Source: Streptomyces megasporus (GTDB lineage Bacteria; Actinomycetota; Actinomycetes; Streptomycetales; Streptomycetaceae). From it: a stretch of DNA of 64,000 bases. Within the stretch, counting starts at the first letter, position 1; each line of letters starts with the position of its first letter. The translations under genes and the position numbers were made by a program. Below, piece by piece: positions 40,601 through 48,041 of this stretch. Below the pieces are notes generated by a model. It saw only the letters and a list, made by a program, of their open reading frames with translations. It had not been told where the DNA came from and ran no database searches. The stretch covers positions 62,001-126,000 of the forward strand of contig NZ_JODL01000001.1 of the NCBI RefSeq assembly GCF_000718985.1. The letters are read 5' to 3'.

Positions 40601-42901
40601 GCGGCCCCGCGCAGCCGCGTCGAGGCCCGGCTGTGCCAGTTGTGGGCCGCGCAGCTCCCCGGCGGCACGGTCGGCATCGACGACGACTTCTTCCGCTCGG
40701 GCGGCGACAGCATCAGCGCCCTGCACCTGGCGAGCCAGGTGCAGCGGGAGTTCCGGCGCAGAATCAGCGTGAAGGACGTCTTCGACTTCCCGACCGTCCG
40801 GCAGTTCGCCGGCAGCGTTCTGACGCGCCCGGACACCGTCCGCGGCACGGACCCGGAGGACCGGGAGGCCGTGGAGGCGCCCGAGCGGGGTCCGCTGACC
40901 GGCGAGAGCCCGCTGCTCCCCATCCAGGAGTGGTTCTTCGCGAAACCCCTCGCGGACCGCGGCTGGTGGAACCAGAACTTCGCCGTCAGGACCCCGCCGC
41001 TGGACGTCGCGCGGCTGCGCGAGGCCGTGGCGCGGCTGGTCGACCACCACGACGCGTTCCGCCTGCGGTACACGGGCGCGGACGGCGGCGAGGTGGTCCA
41101 GAGGTACGCCGAGACCTGTCCCGAGGTAGTCCTGCACGAGCTCGACGTGACCGGCATGCCGCCGGAGGAGGTCGACCGCCGGCTGGCGGGCTGGCAGAGC
41201 GAGTTCGACCTGGAGAGCGGTCCGACGGCCTGCGCGGCGTACCTCCACGGCTTCCCCGACGGCACGGCCAGGGTGTGGTTCGCCCTGCACCACCTGATCG
41301 TCGACACCGTTAGCTGGCACGTCATCGCCCAGGACCTGGAGATCCTGTACCACGGCGGCGAGCTGGACGAGAAGACGAGCAGTTACCGGCAGTGGGCCCG
41401 GGCGCTGCGCCGCTACGCACCCGACGAGGACGAGCGCCGGCTCTGGGACGAGGTCAGGCGGGACCTGGCGGCGCCCCCGCCCCCCGTCCTCTCGGCCCGG
41501 ACGGGCGACGCGCCGAACCGCCGCGAGGAGTTCACGCTGAGCGCGTCCGACACCCGCGCCCTCCTCACCGACGGCCACTGGACGTACGACACGACCATGA
41601 ACGAGCTGTTGCTGACGGCCACGGGCCTGGCGCTGCGCTCGGTCACGGGCCGGCCCACGAACCACGTCACGGTCGAGGGACACGGCCGCGAACGCTTCGA
41701 CGGCGCTCCGGACGTGCGGGACACGGTCGGCTGGTTCACCACGATGTACCCCCTTGCTCTGCCCGCGGACCCGCAGGACCTCGGGCGCAGCATCCTCGGC
41801 ACCAGGGAGAACTGCCGGCGGGTGCCGCACCACGGCATCGGCTACGGCGCCCTCCACGGCCGGTACGGCGGCGAGCGGGCCCCGCTCGCCCCGGTGAGCT
41901 TCAACTACCTGGGCGCGTTCTCCGCCGGGGACGAGGGCTCGGAGGGCTGGCGGCTCGACCCGGCCATGGCGGGCAGCAACATCTCGGACCGCAACCGCGG
42001 CGCCGACCAGTTCGCCCTGGACGTGACGATGCTCTGCACCGGAGGCCGCCTGGTCACGACGGTCGACAGCCGTCTGGACGCCGACGTCACCCGGCGGTTC
42101 GCCACGGAGCTGAAGTCCTGGCTGGAGGAGTTGGCGGCCCACACGGCGAGGGCGTCGCACTCCGGCGCGGAGGTCCGCCGGCAGCCGTCCCGGGAGCCCG
42201 ACTTCACCCCCTACATCCTCGTGAACGAGGAAAGGGAGCAGCCCACCCTCTTCGTCTTCCCCCCGGGGGAGGGCGGAGCGGAGAGCTACCTGGGCAACAT
42301 CGCGCGGAATCTCCCCGGCCACCGACTGGTGCTGTTCAACAACGTGCACCTGCACTCCCCGATGGAGTCGTTCGAGGCGCTGGCCGAGTACTACCTGCCG
42401 TACATCGAGGAACTGCATCCGTCGGGCCCGTTCAGCTTCCTGGGCTGGAGCTTCGGCGGAGTCCTGTCCCTGGAGATAGCGCTCCGGCTCCAGAGGGCCG
42501 GCAAGCGGGTGCGGGACCTGTACCTCGTCGACTCCTACTTCAACGTGCGGGAGGCGTCGGCGGCCATCGGGCTCCCCGATGTGCGGGACATCCTGGACCC
42601 GATCAACTACCACTACGCGCCGAACCGGACGGACCTGAAGCACCTCGGCACGGCCGTCGAGAACCTGGTGCTGTTCAAGGCGGGGGAGCCGAACGACATC
42701 GTCCGCGACGACCGCCAGCGCCGCCTGTTCGCCTTCTACCAGCGCTCGCAGTACAACAGCCTGGACACGCTCCTGCCCGTGGAGGCGATAGAGGTCCGCG
42801 TGCTGCACGGCGAGACCCACCACTCGTGGGTACGGAACGACGGCGTGGTCACCGCGATGTGCGAGCGCATCTCGGCGTCATCGCACGGCGACGCCCGATG
42901 A
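31685..42901 (+). CDS. pcbAB: ACV synthetase (nonribosomal peptide synthetase)
   Basis: A 3738-residue trimodular NRPS making the tripeptide L-alpha-aminoadipyl-L-cysteinyl-D-valine. Order and approximate residues: N-terminal region (1-250), A1 (255-790), T1 (Ser830 in LGGQS), C1 (HHLILDG 1034-1040), A2 (1350-1860), T2 (Ser1920 in LGGDS), C2 (HHTCFDG 2119-2125), A3 (2450-2960), T3 (Ser3009 in SGGDS), epimerase (HHLIVDT 3202-3208) and thioesterase (Ser3589 in GWSFGG). By family knowledge the modules load aminoadipate, Cys and Val. The epimerase inverts valine and the thioesterase releases ACV. GGAGAG lies before the ATG. The length is slightly above the known bacterial enzymes. Confidence 0.97.
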   Translation: MKSARYPTTAADWSARIQGVSSERCDLEMLLKDEWRNRIAVRDDDPGTRATRRQDLLISGPDYTALRNALRDGGGTSVGALALATLNTVMRAYGHGDRTVAALVDATGPDAAADRASVLPVIVDHAEQARLTCRAAVRELDEALRRADAYVRPDEILGRGLFDALLVLTDRETDLPALPHSPLLAVVRDAAADGCLQWTLAYAGDLFEDRTIAGVLDVVREVLGQFAGHPERLVADIELVSEEQRGQLHKWNATDGDFPEDKRLEELFEEAVRRSPDREAVVFGDTSLTYREVDERANRLAHRLLGPDLGVRRQELVGMYLDKSDLGVVTTLGIWKAGAAYVPIDPSYPAERVRFTVRDTGLAGIVTNRHHAARLREILGPEHSDVRIIEVETVLAAPDGAGAAAPRLSLSSKDLAYVTYTSGTTGVPKGVPKYHDSVVNSITDLSERYDMRRPGEERVALFASYVFEPHLRQTLIALVNSQTLVVVPDDIRLDPDRFPAYLERHGVTYLNATGSVLQHFDLRRCSRLKKLLLVGEELTAAGLRRLRERFSGLVVNEYAFTEAAFVTAVKEFPPGVTERRDRSIGRPLRNVKWYVLSQNLKQLPIGAIGELYIGGCGVAPGYLNRDDLTAERFMPNPYRSEEDAVRGQNARIYRTGDLARVLPSGEVEFLGRSDFQLKLNGVRVEPGEIEAKATEFPGVRKCTVVAREGAGGPADRHLVGYYTTEPGAEVTEEELLAFLEERLIRIMVPARMVRLDTIPVNINGKVDWRALPEVDLVRPGAPAPAAGTAPADGATAGVRDELREIWSEVLGLPAARIGDGDDFFRLGGQSISCILLIARVRQRLGVSVGVDDVFRLRTLGELAGHLARQRAGGPLPAPGAADARDAADALPAVGGEPVRLRANGLQQGLLYHALKRRNGDDAYVMQSVHRYRCAIRPDLMKRAWEYAQRKYPALRVRFEWAEEPLQIVEPDDKHLDWRYVDLGDLADEAAREARVKELQERDRTEPYDPAEGRMFRVYLIRHRDDLYSLLFSCHHLILDGWSLPVLHDDVHRVYLRLLRGEPVEPAVDHAYVAAQRHWEAHRDDHVDHWLRQIERIDERGDFGGLLKEDIRYQVDLSGYDHVREHRTRTLRLGAGLTDTLKAVCAEHSVTLHSVLQFVWHKVLHAIGGGTTTVVGTIVSGRSLHVDGIENSVGLYINTLPLVVDHEDQADRSVGEAVAAIQSAVNTMNDTSTVELGRLETGGMKRRLFDTLLVLENYPRLLEEAEEHDVLLRFEKAYDADKVDYPLAVVAREEDDGLTVTLWYAGELFEDETIDTLLDVTHILFSQVAEDVEQPVHALELVSPAMVDRFAEWNRTEAAFPSDKTLHGVFEEAAAAWPDETAVVYRDRRLTYRELNERANRLAHHLRSVAPLRPNDLVGLVVDKSELMIVAILAVWKAGAAYVPIDPGYPDDRIAFMLQDTGARLVVTNEVHGERIRGLTAGSDLSVLDIERLPLDGLPADSPVTPVTSTDLAYAIYTSGTTGNPKAVLVEHRGVVNLQQSLAGLFRLDKSRGDEALLSFSNYVFDHFVEQMTDALLNGQKLVVLDDTMRTDVERLYRYINDEQVTYLSGTPSVLSLYDYSTTTSLTRIDAIGEDFTEPVFDKIRGTFPGTIINGYGPTEISITSHKRLYAAGERRATKSIGHPVANTTCYVLNKRMKRVPVGGMGELYIGGVGVARGYLNRDELTADRFVDNPFQTPEERAEGRNARLYKTGDLVRWLPNGELECLGRTDLQVKIRGQRVELGEVEAVLSSHPGVTRSLVIAREHRATGHAAAQKYLVGFYIGDTELDEQDLKRWMRRKLPEAIVPVRILRITDIPVTPSGKLDTRRLPETDFGSDGGTPYVPPSNDVEVKLCGIWSTVLGVAPDRIGVHDDFFALGGDSIRAMMLAQAITTAFGRGLGVAAVLQRTTLGAQARHIRETAGGAGEHAEHPGEQALRTAAGAGEPPVSLTQERLLFIDEFEGGTSAYNIPFALRVPVAVAGTAEDVAEALRSLLRRHAALRTLLRTDQDGVRRQYTLPEDEALARFDVPVHTVGGTAELDKRLVEHADHVFRLSSELPLRAHLYELATDRDGRYLSLVLHHTCFDGWSWNVFREELAALLRGVPEAELGTVRGTYADFSVWQRRYLSGRRLAELTEFWAKALAGYETIRLPLDRPRPPRFDYRGREIEFTVDERTTDALRALAGSARVSLYSVLLGAWCLMLNVYTGRHDFVVGTPSANRGRPEFDRTVGFFANLLALRVRIDPGASLAEYVRSVGESVVAAQVHGELPFEQLVKELDPEKDPSRHPVLQVNFTLQSTAGRGAGAPAADGPALTEHRPDAGGWTATKFDLSATLTETSGGLAGNLTFAASLFDDESAEGFIATFRHILREFARLSAAGGGARLSDVTAVDESRAVRAAVPDTAAGPAPRAAAPARTLHAVFEEVAAAWPDATAVVDGDSSLTYRELNERANQLAHYLRSIVQLRPNDLVGLVLDKSELVVVAILAVWKAGAAYVPIDPSHPDDRIAFVLRDTRARLVVAGHGHAERLRGLVAAADAPGLPVVEADRLPMGYRSTENPVTDTTPADLAYAIYTSGTTGRPKAVLVPHRAVDSFREQVSGRYFGAPGTAREGVLLLSNHVFDFSVEQLALSVLGGHTLIVPPPSPAHDDGFADYANRAGLTYLSGTPTQIRQLDLSRLTGLKTVLVAGEAFHEHHFDKIRSEYAGPIVNAYGTTETAVYNTVRHFAPGEPYRNTLGQPLGNTRLYVLSESLKPLPPGAVGELCISGACVTDGYLNRPELTGERFLPNPFRTEEEIRDGVHPVLYRTGDLVRRTRDGELRYIGRNDAQVKIRGLRIEPGEIEAVLAGCPGVRECAVVVADDDRSPDGRRLIGYYVPDSGAAVDEDAVYATLRAKLMPGMVPSLLVRLDGPLPMTVNGKLDTRALPAVAFSARRAAYAAPRSRVEARLCQLWAAQLPGGTVGIDDDFFRSGGDSISALHLASQVQREFRRRISVKDVFDFPTVRQFAGSVLTRPDTVRGTDPEDREAVEAPERGPLTGESPLLPIQEWFFAKPLADRGWWNQNFAVRTPPLDVARLREAVARLVDHHDAFRLRYTGADGGEVVQRYAETCPEVVLHELDVTGMPPEEVDRRLAGWQSEFDLESGPTACAAYLHGFPDGTARVWFALHHLIVDTVSWHVIAQDLEILYHGGELDEKTSSYRQWARALRRYAPDEDERRLWDEVRRDLAAPPPPVLSARTGDAPNRREEFTLSASDTRALLTDGHWTYDTTMNELLLTATGLALRSVTGRPTNHVTVEGHGRERFDGAPDVRDTVGWFTTMYPLALPADPQDLGRSILGTRENCRRVPHHGIGYGALHGRYGGERAPLAPVSFNYLGAFSAGDEGSEGWRLDPAMAGSNISDRNRGADQFALDVTMLCTGGRLVTTVDSRLDADVTRRFATELKSWLEELAAHTARASHSGAEVRRQPSREPDFTPYILVNEEREQPTLFVFPPGEGGAESYLGNIARNLPGHRLVLFNNVHLHSPMESFEALAEYYLPYIEELHPSGPFSFLGWSFGGVLSLEIALRLQRAGKRVRDLYLVDSYFNVREASAAIGLPDVRDILDPINYHYAPNRTDLKHLGTAVENLVLFKAGEPNDIVRDDRQRRLFAFYQRSQYNSLDTLLPVEAIEVRVLHGETHHSWVRNDGVVTAMCERISASSHGDAR

Positions 42902-42944
42902 AACCGAGTCCGCAGATTCCACGGAAGAATTCCCGGAGGGTCGC

Positions 42945-43934
42945 ATGCCCATCCTGATGCCCTCGTCGGAGGTTCCGACGATCGACGTCTCACCCCTGTT
43001 CGGTGACGACGCGAGCAGAAAGCTGCGCGTCGCGCAGGAGATCAACAAGGCGTGCCGGGGGTCCGGCTTCTTCTACGCCACCGGCCACGGTATCGACGTC
43101 CGGTTGCTCCAGGACGTGGTCAACGAGTTCCACCGGAACATGACCGACCAGGAGAAGTACGAGCTGGCGATCAACGCGTACAACAAGAACAACCCGCGCG
43201 TGCGCAACGGCTATTACATGGCCGTCAAGGGCAAGAAGGCCGTGGAGTCCTGGTGCTACCTGAACCCGTCCTTCACGCCCTCCCATCCCATGATCGCCTC
43301 GGGCACCCCGCTGCACGAGGTGAACATCTGGCCGGACGAGAAGCGGCACCCCCGCTTCCGCCCCTTCTGCGAGCGGTACTACTGGGACATCTTCCGGTTC
43401 TCCCGCACCCTGATGCGGGGCTTCGCCCTGGCACTGGGCAAACCGGAGACCTTCTTCGACCCGGAGCTCACGGAGGCCGACACCCTCTCCGCCGTCTCCC
43501 TGATCCGCTACCCCTATCTGGAGGACTACCCGCCGGTGAAGACGGGTCCGGACGGCACGAAGCTGAGCTTCGAGGACCATCTGGACGTCTCCCTGATCAC
43601 CGTCCTGTTCCAGACCGAGGTCCAGAACCTCCAGGTCGAAACGGTCAACGGCTGGCAGGACCTCCCCACGTCCGGTGAGAACTTCCTGGTGAACTGCGGC
43701 ACCGCCATGGCCTACCTCACCAACGACTACTTCCCGGCCCCCAACCACCGCGTCAAGTTCGTCAACGCGGAACGCCTCTCCCTGCCCTTCTTCCTCCACG
43801 CGGGCCACAACCACGTCCTGACCCCCTTCGCCCCCGAGAACCAGGGTGACAAGGAACTCAACCCGCCCATCACCTACGGTGACTACCTCCACCACGGCTT
43901 CCACGCCCTGATCGCCAAGAACGGCCAGACCTGA
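42945..43934 (+). CDS. pcbC: Isopenicillin N synthase
   Basis: A 329-residue non-haem iron oxidase (same length as the S. clavuligerus enzyme). It closes the beta-lactam and thiazolidine rings of ACV in one four-electron oxidation. Iron ligands are H212, D214 (EDHLDVSL) and H268 (PNHRVKF). The substrate-binding R277-x-S279 motif (ERLSLPFF) is present. GGAGGG lies before the first ATG; a second ATG four codons on is less likely. It ends the lat-pcbAB-pcbC unit and the recognisable beta-lactam cluster. Confidence 0.97.
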   Translation: MPILMPSSEVPTIDVSPLFGDDASRKLRVAQEINKACRGSGFFYATGHGIDVRLLQDVVNEFHRNMTDQEKYELAINAYNKNNPRVRNGYYMAVKGKKAVESWCYLNPSFTPSHPMIASGTPLHEVNIWPDEKRHPRFRPFCERYYWDIFRFSRTLMRGFALALGKPETFFDPELTEADTLSAVSLIRYPYLEDYPPVKTGPDGTKLSFEDHLDVSLITVLFQTEVQNLQVETVNGWQDLPTSGENFLVNCGTAMAYLTNDYFPAPNHRVKFVNAERLSLPFFLHAGHNHVLTPFAPENQGDKELNPPITYGDYLHHGFHALIAKNGQT

Positions 43935-43949
43935 TCGCCGTCCCGCTCC

Positions 43950-43986
43950 GTGTGCGACGCCCCCGTCCGGTACGGGGGCGTCACAC
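43950..43986 (+). terminator. Terminator hairpin after pcbC
   Basis: An 11-bp G+C-rich stem (GACGCCCCCGT with ACGGGGGCGTC), extended by GTGT/ACAC pairs across a 2-base bulge, 15 bp after the pcbC stop. It probably ends the lat-pcbAB-pcbC transcript. Confidence 0.75.
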
Positions 43987-44166
43987 GTTCGCGGGACGGC
44001 GCCGGGCCCGGAACCCCGGGGAGGGCGACCGTCCCGGTCCGGGGCCCGCGCTCCGCCCCGGACCGGGACGGAGTCGAGAGTTCCGATTCATACGCTGGCC
44101 GCCGCGGCGCCGGAAGGCCCCCGATTCCGGCGCCGTTCCGTGTCACAACAAGCGGAAGGCGTGGAC

Positions 44167-46605
44167 GTGGCGGACGAGCAGGTCCTCAGAGCTCAGAAAT
44201 GGGTGAACTCCAACTACGGCAGCGTGCCCGGATACGAGCGCTGTCGCGAAGACGGCCGCACGGGCTGGGCCACCATGAACTCCCTCACCATGGCGCTCCA
44301 GCACGAGCTGGGCATCAGTCCGGTCGTCGCCAGCTTCGGCCCCACCACGTATTCGAAGTTCGCGGCGCTCGGCGACATCGGCTTCGGTTGGGACAGGAAC
44401 CGCAACATCGTGGCCATCCTCCAGTTCGGCCTGTGGTGCAAGGGCTACTGGGCCGTCGAACCCGGGAGCGAGGGCTGGTTCACCGGCGTCACCCGCGCGG
44501 CCGTCGAGGACCTCCGCCAGAACATGGGGATCGGCGGTGAGGGCGTCGTCAACGCCAAGATCGCCAAGGCCATCCTCAACATGGACGCCTACGTCGTCGT
44601 CGCGGGCGGAAGCGAGGGAGTCCGCAGCATCCAACGGTGGCTCAACGGCCGTTACTGGACGCGGGACGCCTACAGCATCGGCCCCTGCGACGGCATCTAC
44701 TCCCGGGACGTCCAGAAGTCGCTGATGATCGCCCTCCAGTACGAGCTGGGCATCTCGGCCCCCAACGGCAACTACGGCCCCGGCACCCAGGCCGGGCTGA
44801 AGGCCAATCCCGTCGCCCAGGGGGACTCCGGCGTCCTCGTCCAGATCTTCTCCGCCGCGTGCGTCTTCAACTCCCCCACCTACGACGACGACCTGGACGA
44901 GGTCCACACCACCTGGCGGTCGACCTTCGACGACAAGCTCGCCGAGTGGGTGCGGCTCTTCCAGAGGTTCAACAAGCTCGGGGAGACCGGCCGGGGCGAC
45001 TTCGACACCTGGTCCCAGCTCCTGGTCTCGATGGGCAACCCGGACCGGGACGCCACCGGGTCCGACACCCGCTACGAGATCACCCCGTCCCGCGCCAGGT
45101 GGCTGAAGTCCAACAAATACGAGATCGTCGGCCGCTACATCTACGACCCGCCCGGCTCCACCCTGGACAAGGAGATCAAGCCCGGCGAGCTGGACACGAT
45201 CTTCTCCAACGGGCTGAGGGTCTTCCCGATCTACCAGGACAACGCCCGCCAACTCAGCGACTTCTCCTACAGCCAGGGCTACCAGCACGGTCTGAACGCC
45301 CACAAGCTCGCCGACGAGTACGGATTCAACGCCGGCACCACGATCTACTTCGCCGTCGACTACGACGCCACCCAGGAGGCCATCGACGGCCACCCCTACG
45401 GCATCATCACCTACTTCCACGGCGTCCAGGCCGCCCTGGCCGGCCAGGGGAAGAAGTACAACCACGGCGTCTACGGCTCCCGCAACGTGTGCATCAACGT
45501 CACCAACAGGACGTTCGCCCGTCACTCCTTCGTCTCCGGCATGTCCTGGGGGTTCTCCGGAAACCTCGGCTTCCCGATCCCCCGCAACTGGTCCTTCAAC
45601 CAGATCAAGGAATTCAAGGTCACCGACGGGTCCGACACCTTCGACCTGGACCGCGACGTCGTCTCCGGCAGGGACCGGGGCGTCTCCTCCGTCAACGACA
45701 GGTCCGGTCCGGCCGACTCCTTCATCGCCTACATCGAGAACCTGTACAAGCTCGCGGGCGACTACGGAGCCACCGGCCAGCGGCGCAGCCGGCTCGTCAT
45801 GGAGTACATTCGCCACCGCGAGTACGGCGACAAGAACCTGGCGAACAAGCTCGGCTGGTGGTACCTCATCGGCGGCTTCGACACCGGCTTCGTCGAATAC
45901 GTCGAGTCCAAGGGCGTGTCCATCATGCCAAGTTTCCAGGATCCCTTCACCGGATACGACCTGGGCACCGAGCACATGATGGCCACCGCCAACGCCCACC
46001 TGCTCATCGACCAGCCGTCCGACATGGGGAAGGCCAACGGCGGCGATGTCGGCGGATGGGCCGGCGACCTGATGACGTTCTGGAGCGACTGGCGCAACTC
46101 CGAGCAGGAGTACGCCGATCCCCTCGCCTTCTGCCACGCCAAGCTGGGGGTTCCCGGAGTCGCCTCCTCGTTCGGCTTCAACGATCTGATCGAGGACGCC
46201 GACGGATACCTCCTGGCCCGCGCCGTCACCCAGGACGAGAAGAGCATCGCCGAGGCGGTCAGGGACCACTACCAGGGCGGCGGAGGTCTGCGCCGCTTCA
46301 ACACCTACTTCACGGAACGATGGAGCAACGCGACGAACTGCAGGAACTCCGCCCATGACGCCCTCACCGCGAGCGACGCCAAGCTCGGCGCAGCCCGCGC
46401 TCAACTGATCACCTTCAAGGGAGCCGTCCTGCCGTCCGACTACCAGCTCATACCCGGCGGGTCCGAGAAGCTCCGGAACTTCGAGCAGGGCTTCGTCGAC
46501 GCGCTCCTGGCCCGCATGGGAATGGAAAGCCGCCAGATCTCCCAGTACCGGGCCAACCACGAGAAGTTCCTCAAGGAAGCACGTTCACGCGCGGCAGGAC
46601 GGTAG
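44167..46605 (+). CDS. DUF1906 (Rv2525c-like) glycoside-hydrolase-domain protein
   Basis: An 812-residue protein without a signal peptide. The N-terminal third has peptidoglycan-binding-like repeats (QKWVNSNYGSVPG, then IQRWLNGRYWTRDAYSIGPCDG). The middle (about 300-510) is a DUF1906 TIM-barrel domain with IVGRYIYDPPG, RVFPIYQDNA, GTTIYFAVDYDA and VYGSRNVC. The C-terminal 280 residues form a second globular part that I do not recognise. DUF1906 proteins resemble lysozyme-like glycoside hydrolases and are thought to act on cell wall. I chose GTG 44167, with GGAAGG 7 bases upstream; GTG 44140 and GTG 44161 are also possible. It begins a three-gene set with the next two genes. Confidence 0.82.
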   Translation: MADEQVLRAQKWVNSNYGSVPGYERCREDGRTGWATMNSLTMALQHELGISPVVASFGPTTYSKFAALGDIGFGWDRNRNIVAILQFGLWCKGYWAVEPGSEGWFTGVTRAAVEDLRQNMGIGGEGVVNAKIAKAILNMDAYVVVAGGSEGVRSIQRWLNGRYWTRDAYSIGPCDGIYSRDVQKSLMIALQYELGISAPNGNYGPGTQAGLKANPVAQGDSGVLVQIFSAACVFNSPTYDDDLDEVHTTWRSTFDDKLAEWVRLFQRFNKLGETGRGDFDTWSQLLVSMGNPDRDATGSDTRYEITPSRARWLKSNKYEIVGRYIYDPPGSTLDKEIKPGELDTIFSNGLRVFPIYQDNARQLSDFSYSQGYQHGLNAHKLADEYGFNAGTTIYFAVDYDATQEAIDGHPYGIITYFHGVQAALAGQGKKYNHGVYGSRNVCINVTNRTFARHSFVSGMSWGFSGNLGFPIPRNWSFNQIKEFKVTDGSDTFDLDRDVVSGRDRGVSSVNDRSGPADSFIAYIENLYKLAGDYGATGQRRSRLVMEYIRHREYGDKNLANKLGWWYLIGGFDTGFVEYVESKGVSIMPSFQDPFTGYDLGTEHMMATANAHLLIDQPSDMGKANGGDVGGWAGDLMTFWSDWRNSEQEYADPLAFCHAKLGVPGVASSFGFNDLIEDADGYLLARAVTQDEKSIAEAVRDHYQGGGGLRRFNTYFTERWSNATNCRNSAHDALTASDAKLGAARAQLITFKGAVLPSDYQLIPGGSEKLRNFEQGFVDALLARMGMESRQISQYRANHEKFLKEARSRAAGR

Positions 46606-46616
46606 CACGGCCTTTC

Positions 46617-47075
46617 ATGAAAGAAGCAGCACTCCTGACCGCCGTGGCCGTCCTGGTCCTGTGGCTGGTATGGAGCATCGTCAGTGTCCGCCGCCTCGTC
46701 AGAGGATTGACCGACCGGTCCTGGCAGCGCCCCCTGTGGTGGCTGCGGGCCGGTTCGGTCTCCTCCTTCGTCGCAGTCGCGGCCTGGTTGAGAGGAGCCT
46801 TCTCCGGCGGTCTCAGCATCAGCGACACCTGCCGGTACACCCACCACGAGCCCTACGACGACGCCTACTGGGAGGAGCACCGGCACGAGTTCCGGCGGCT
46901 CTTCCCCCTCCACAACAAGTGCAACGAGCACTTCGACCTGGTCCCCGCATGGGTCAACCCGACCATCGTGGCCTGCGCCGTCATCACGGTGGTCTGCGCC
47001 GCCGTGCTGGCAGGGTTCGGCATCGCATCTCTGGCAACCAAGGCACGAAAGGAAACCGGCCATGACCCCGGCTGA
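46617..47075 (+). CDS. Small membrane protein of unknown function
   Basis: A 152-residue protein with three predicted membrane segments (about 5-24, 45-60 and 113-135). Between the second and third is an acidic/His/Tyr-rich loop (TCRYTHHEPYDDAYWEEHRHEF) with cysteines at about residues 72 and 101. I recognise no family. It starts 11 bp after the DUF1906 gene and its end overlaps the next gene by 14 bp, so the three are co-expressed. It could be a membrane partner for the flanking cell-wall proteins. Confidence 0.72.
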   Translation: MKEAALLTAVAVLVLWLVWSIVSVRRLVRGLTDRSWQRPLWWLRAGSVSSFVAVAAWLRGAFSGGLSISDTCRYTHHEPYDDAYWEEHRHEFRRLFPLHNKCNEHFDLVPAWVNPTIVACAVITVVCAAVLAGFGIASLATKARKETGHDPG

Positions 47076-47730
47076 CATGACACGCCGCCGCTTCGTCGGA
47101 TCCGCCACCGGCACCGTCGGCGCCCTCGCTCTCGGTCTCACCGCCACAGGCGAGGTCCACGCCGCGGACGGAACCCGCTCGTGGAACAAGTCCTCGACCG
47201 AGAACGGCTGGCCCGTCCTGAGGGAGGCGGAGTCCTTCGTCATCGAGGGAAGCGACCAGAGGGTCTCGCTCGCCGGCGGAGACGCCGCGGTCGTGCTGCT
47301 GCACGTCGCGCGCCGCTTCCACTACGAGATCGACTCCCTCCGGGACGGCGACGTCCACGGCTGGACCGCGGCCCGCGAGATCGCTCAGCCCTACGAGTCG
47401 AACCACCTGTCCGGGACGGCGGTGGCGATCCGTCCCCTCGCCTACCCGGCCGGCTCGAAGGGGAACCTGTACCCGAACGAACTCGTCGTGGTGCGCGACA
47501 TCCTGGCCGAGCTGGACGGGGTCGTCGCATGGGGCGGCGACTTCGGGACGCCGAAGGAGTCCCACTTCGAGATCGCGGTCACGCCGGGCCACCCCCGCCT
47601 GAAGGGAGTGGCCCGGAAGATCCGCGGCTGGAACGATGGCCCCGGGAACGAGGGAGCCGGCGCGACGGACGCGTTCCTTCCCAAGCGCCTCGACGAGGCG
47701 CGCGCCTTCGAACGGCGCACCGCCGCGTAG
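47062..47730 (+). CDS. Tat-exported M15-like protein, catalytic site altered
   Basis: A 222-residue protein. The N-terminus is a twin-arginine signal (TRRRFVGSATG, hydrophobic core, cleavage near VHA-AD). The rest resembles M15 D-Ala-D-Ala carboxypeptidase/endopeptidase domains: YESNHLSGTAVAI matches the zinc motif region and ESHFEI the second histidine. The Asp normally seven residues after the first His is Ala here, so one of three zinc ligands seems lost. It may bind rather than cut peptidoglycan. The ATG at 47062 overlaps the preceding gene; a second ATG lies five codons on. Confidence 0.78.
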   Translation: MTPADMTRRRFVGSATGTVGALALGLTATGEVHAADGTRSWNKSSTENGWPVLREAESFVIEGSDQRVSLAGGDAAVVLLHVARRFHYEIDSLRDGDVHGWTAAREIAQPYESNHLSGTAVAIRPLAYPAGSKGNLYPNELVVVRDILAELDGVVAWGGDFGTPKESHFEIAVTPGHPRLKGVARKIRGWNDGPGNEGAGATDAFLPKRLDEARAFERRTAA

Positions 47731-47927
47731 GAGGCGCGCGAAGGGGACGCGGGACCCGCCGGCCGGGACGATGCCCCGGCCCCGGAAACTGGGGCCGCCT
47801 CCCCTCCCCGTGCGGCGCGGGCCGCCCGGTTCCCGCCGTCCGATACCGCGCGGAGAGAGCGCCGAGAGGCTCCGGCGGCAGGGTGGACACCTCAGCCTCT
47901 CAGCTCACACAGGGGGACCGGCTCCAC

Positions 47928-48041
47928 ATGTCCTGTCTGCCCACCAGCTCCTGCCGGGGCCGCGGTCGCCGCGGGCGGACCCCGGACGCGCCCACCGGCG
48001 GCACGCCGGCCGACGAGGCCGCCGGTGAGGTGCGCTCATGA
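47928..48041 (+). CDS. Possible micro-ORF coupled to the ATP-grasp gene
   Basis: A possible 37-residue gene (MSCLPTSSCRGRGRRG at the start, acidic and Ala-rich at the end). Its stop overlaps the next start in ATGA, and GGGGGA lies 11 bases upstream. Two cysteines, a basic middle and the position before an ATP-grasp gene recall precursor peptides, but it may equally be a coupling leader ORF or chance. No homologue is recognised. Confidence 0.35.
   Translation: MSCLPTSSCRGRGRRGRTPDAPTGGTPADEAAGEVRS

Noticed and set aside
33787..41313. 2508-codon open frame in a second plus frame within pcbAB
   Set aside because: Arg/Pro/Gly-rich translation with no motifs; a frame-shifted reading of the NRPS.
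47850..47875. Possible SARP heptads before the ATP-grasp gene (AGAG at 47854 and 47865)
   Set aside because: Only two units at 11-bp spacing and no -10-like hexamer 9 bp downstream; not comparable with the four-unit arrays at cmcI and lat.
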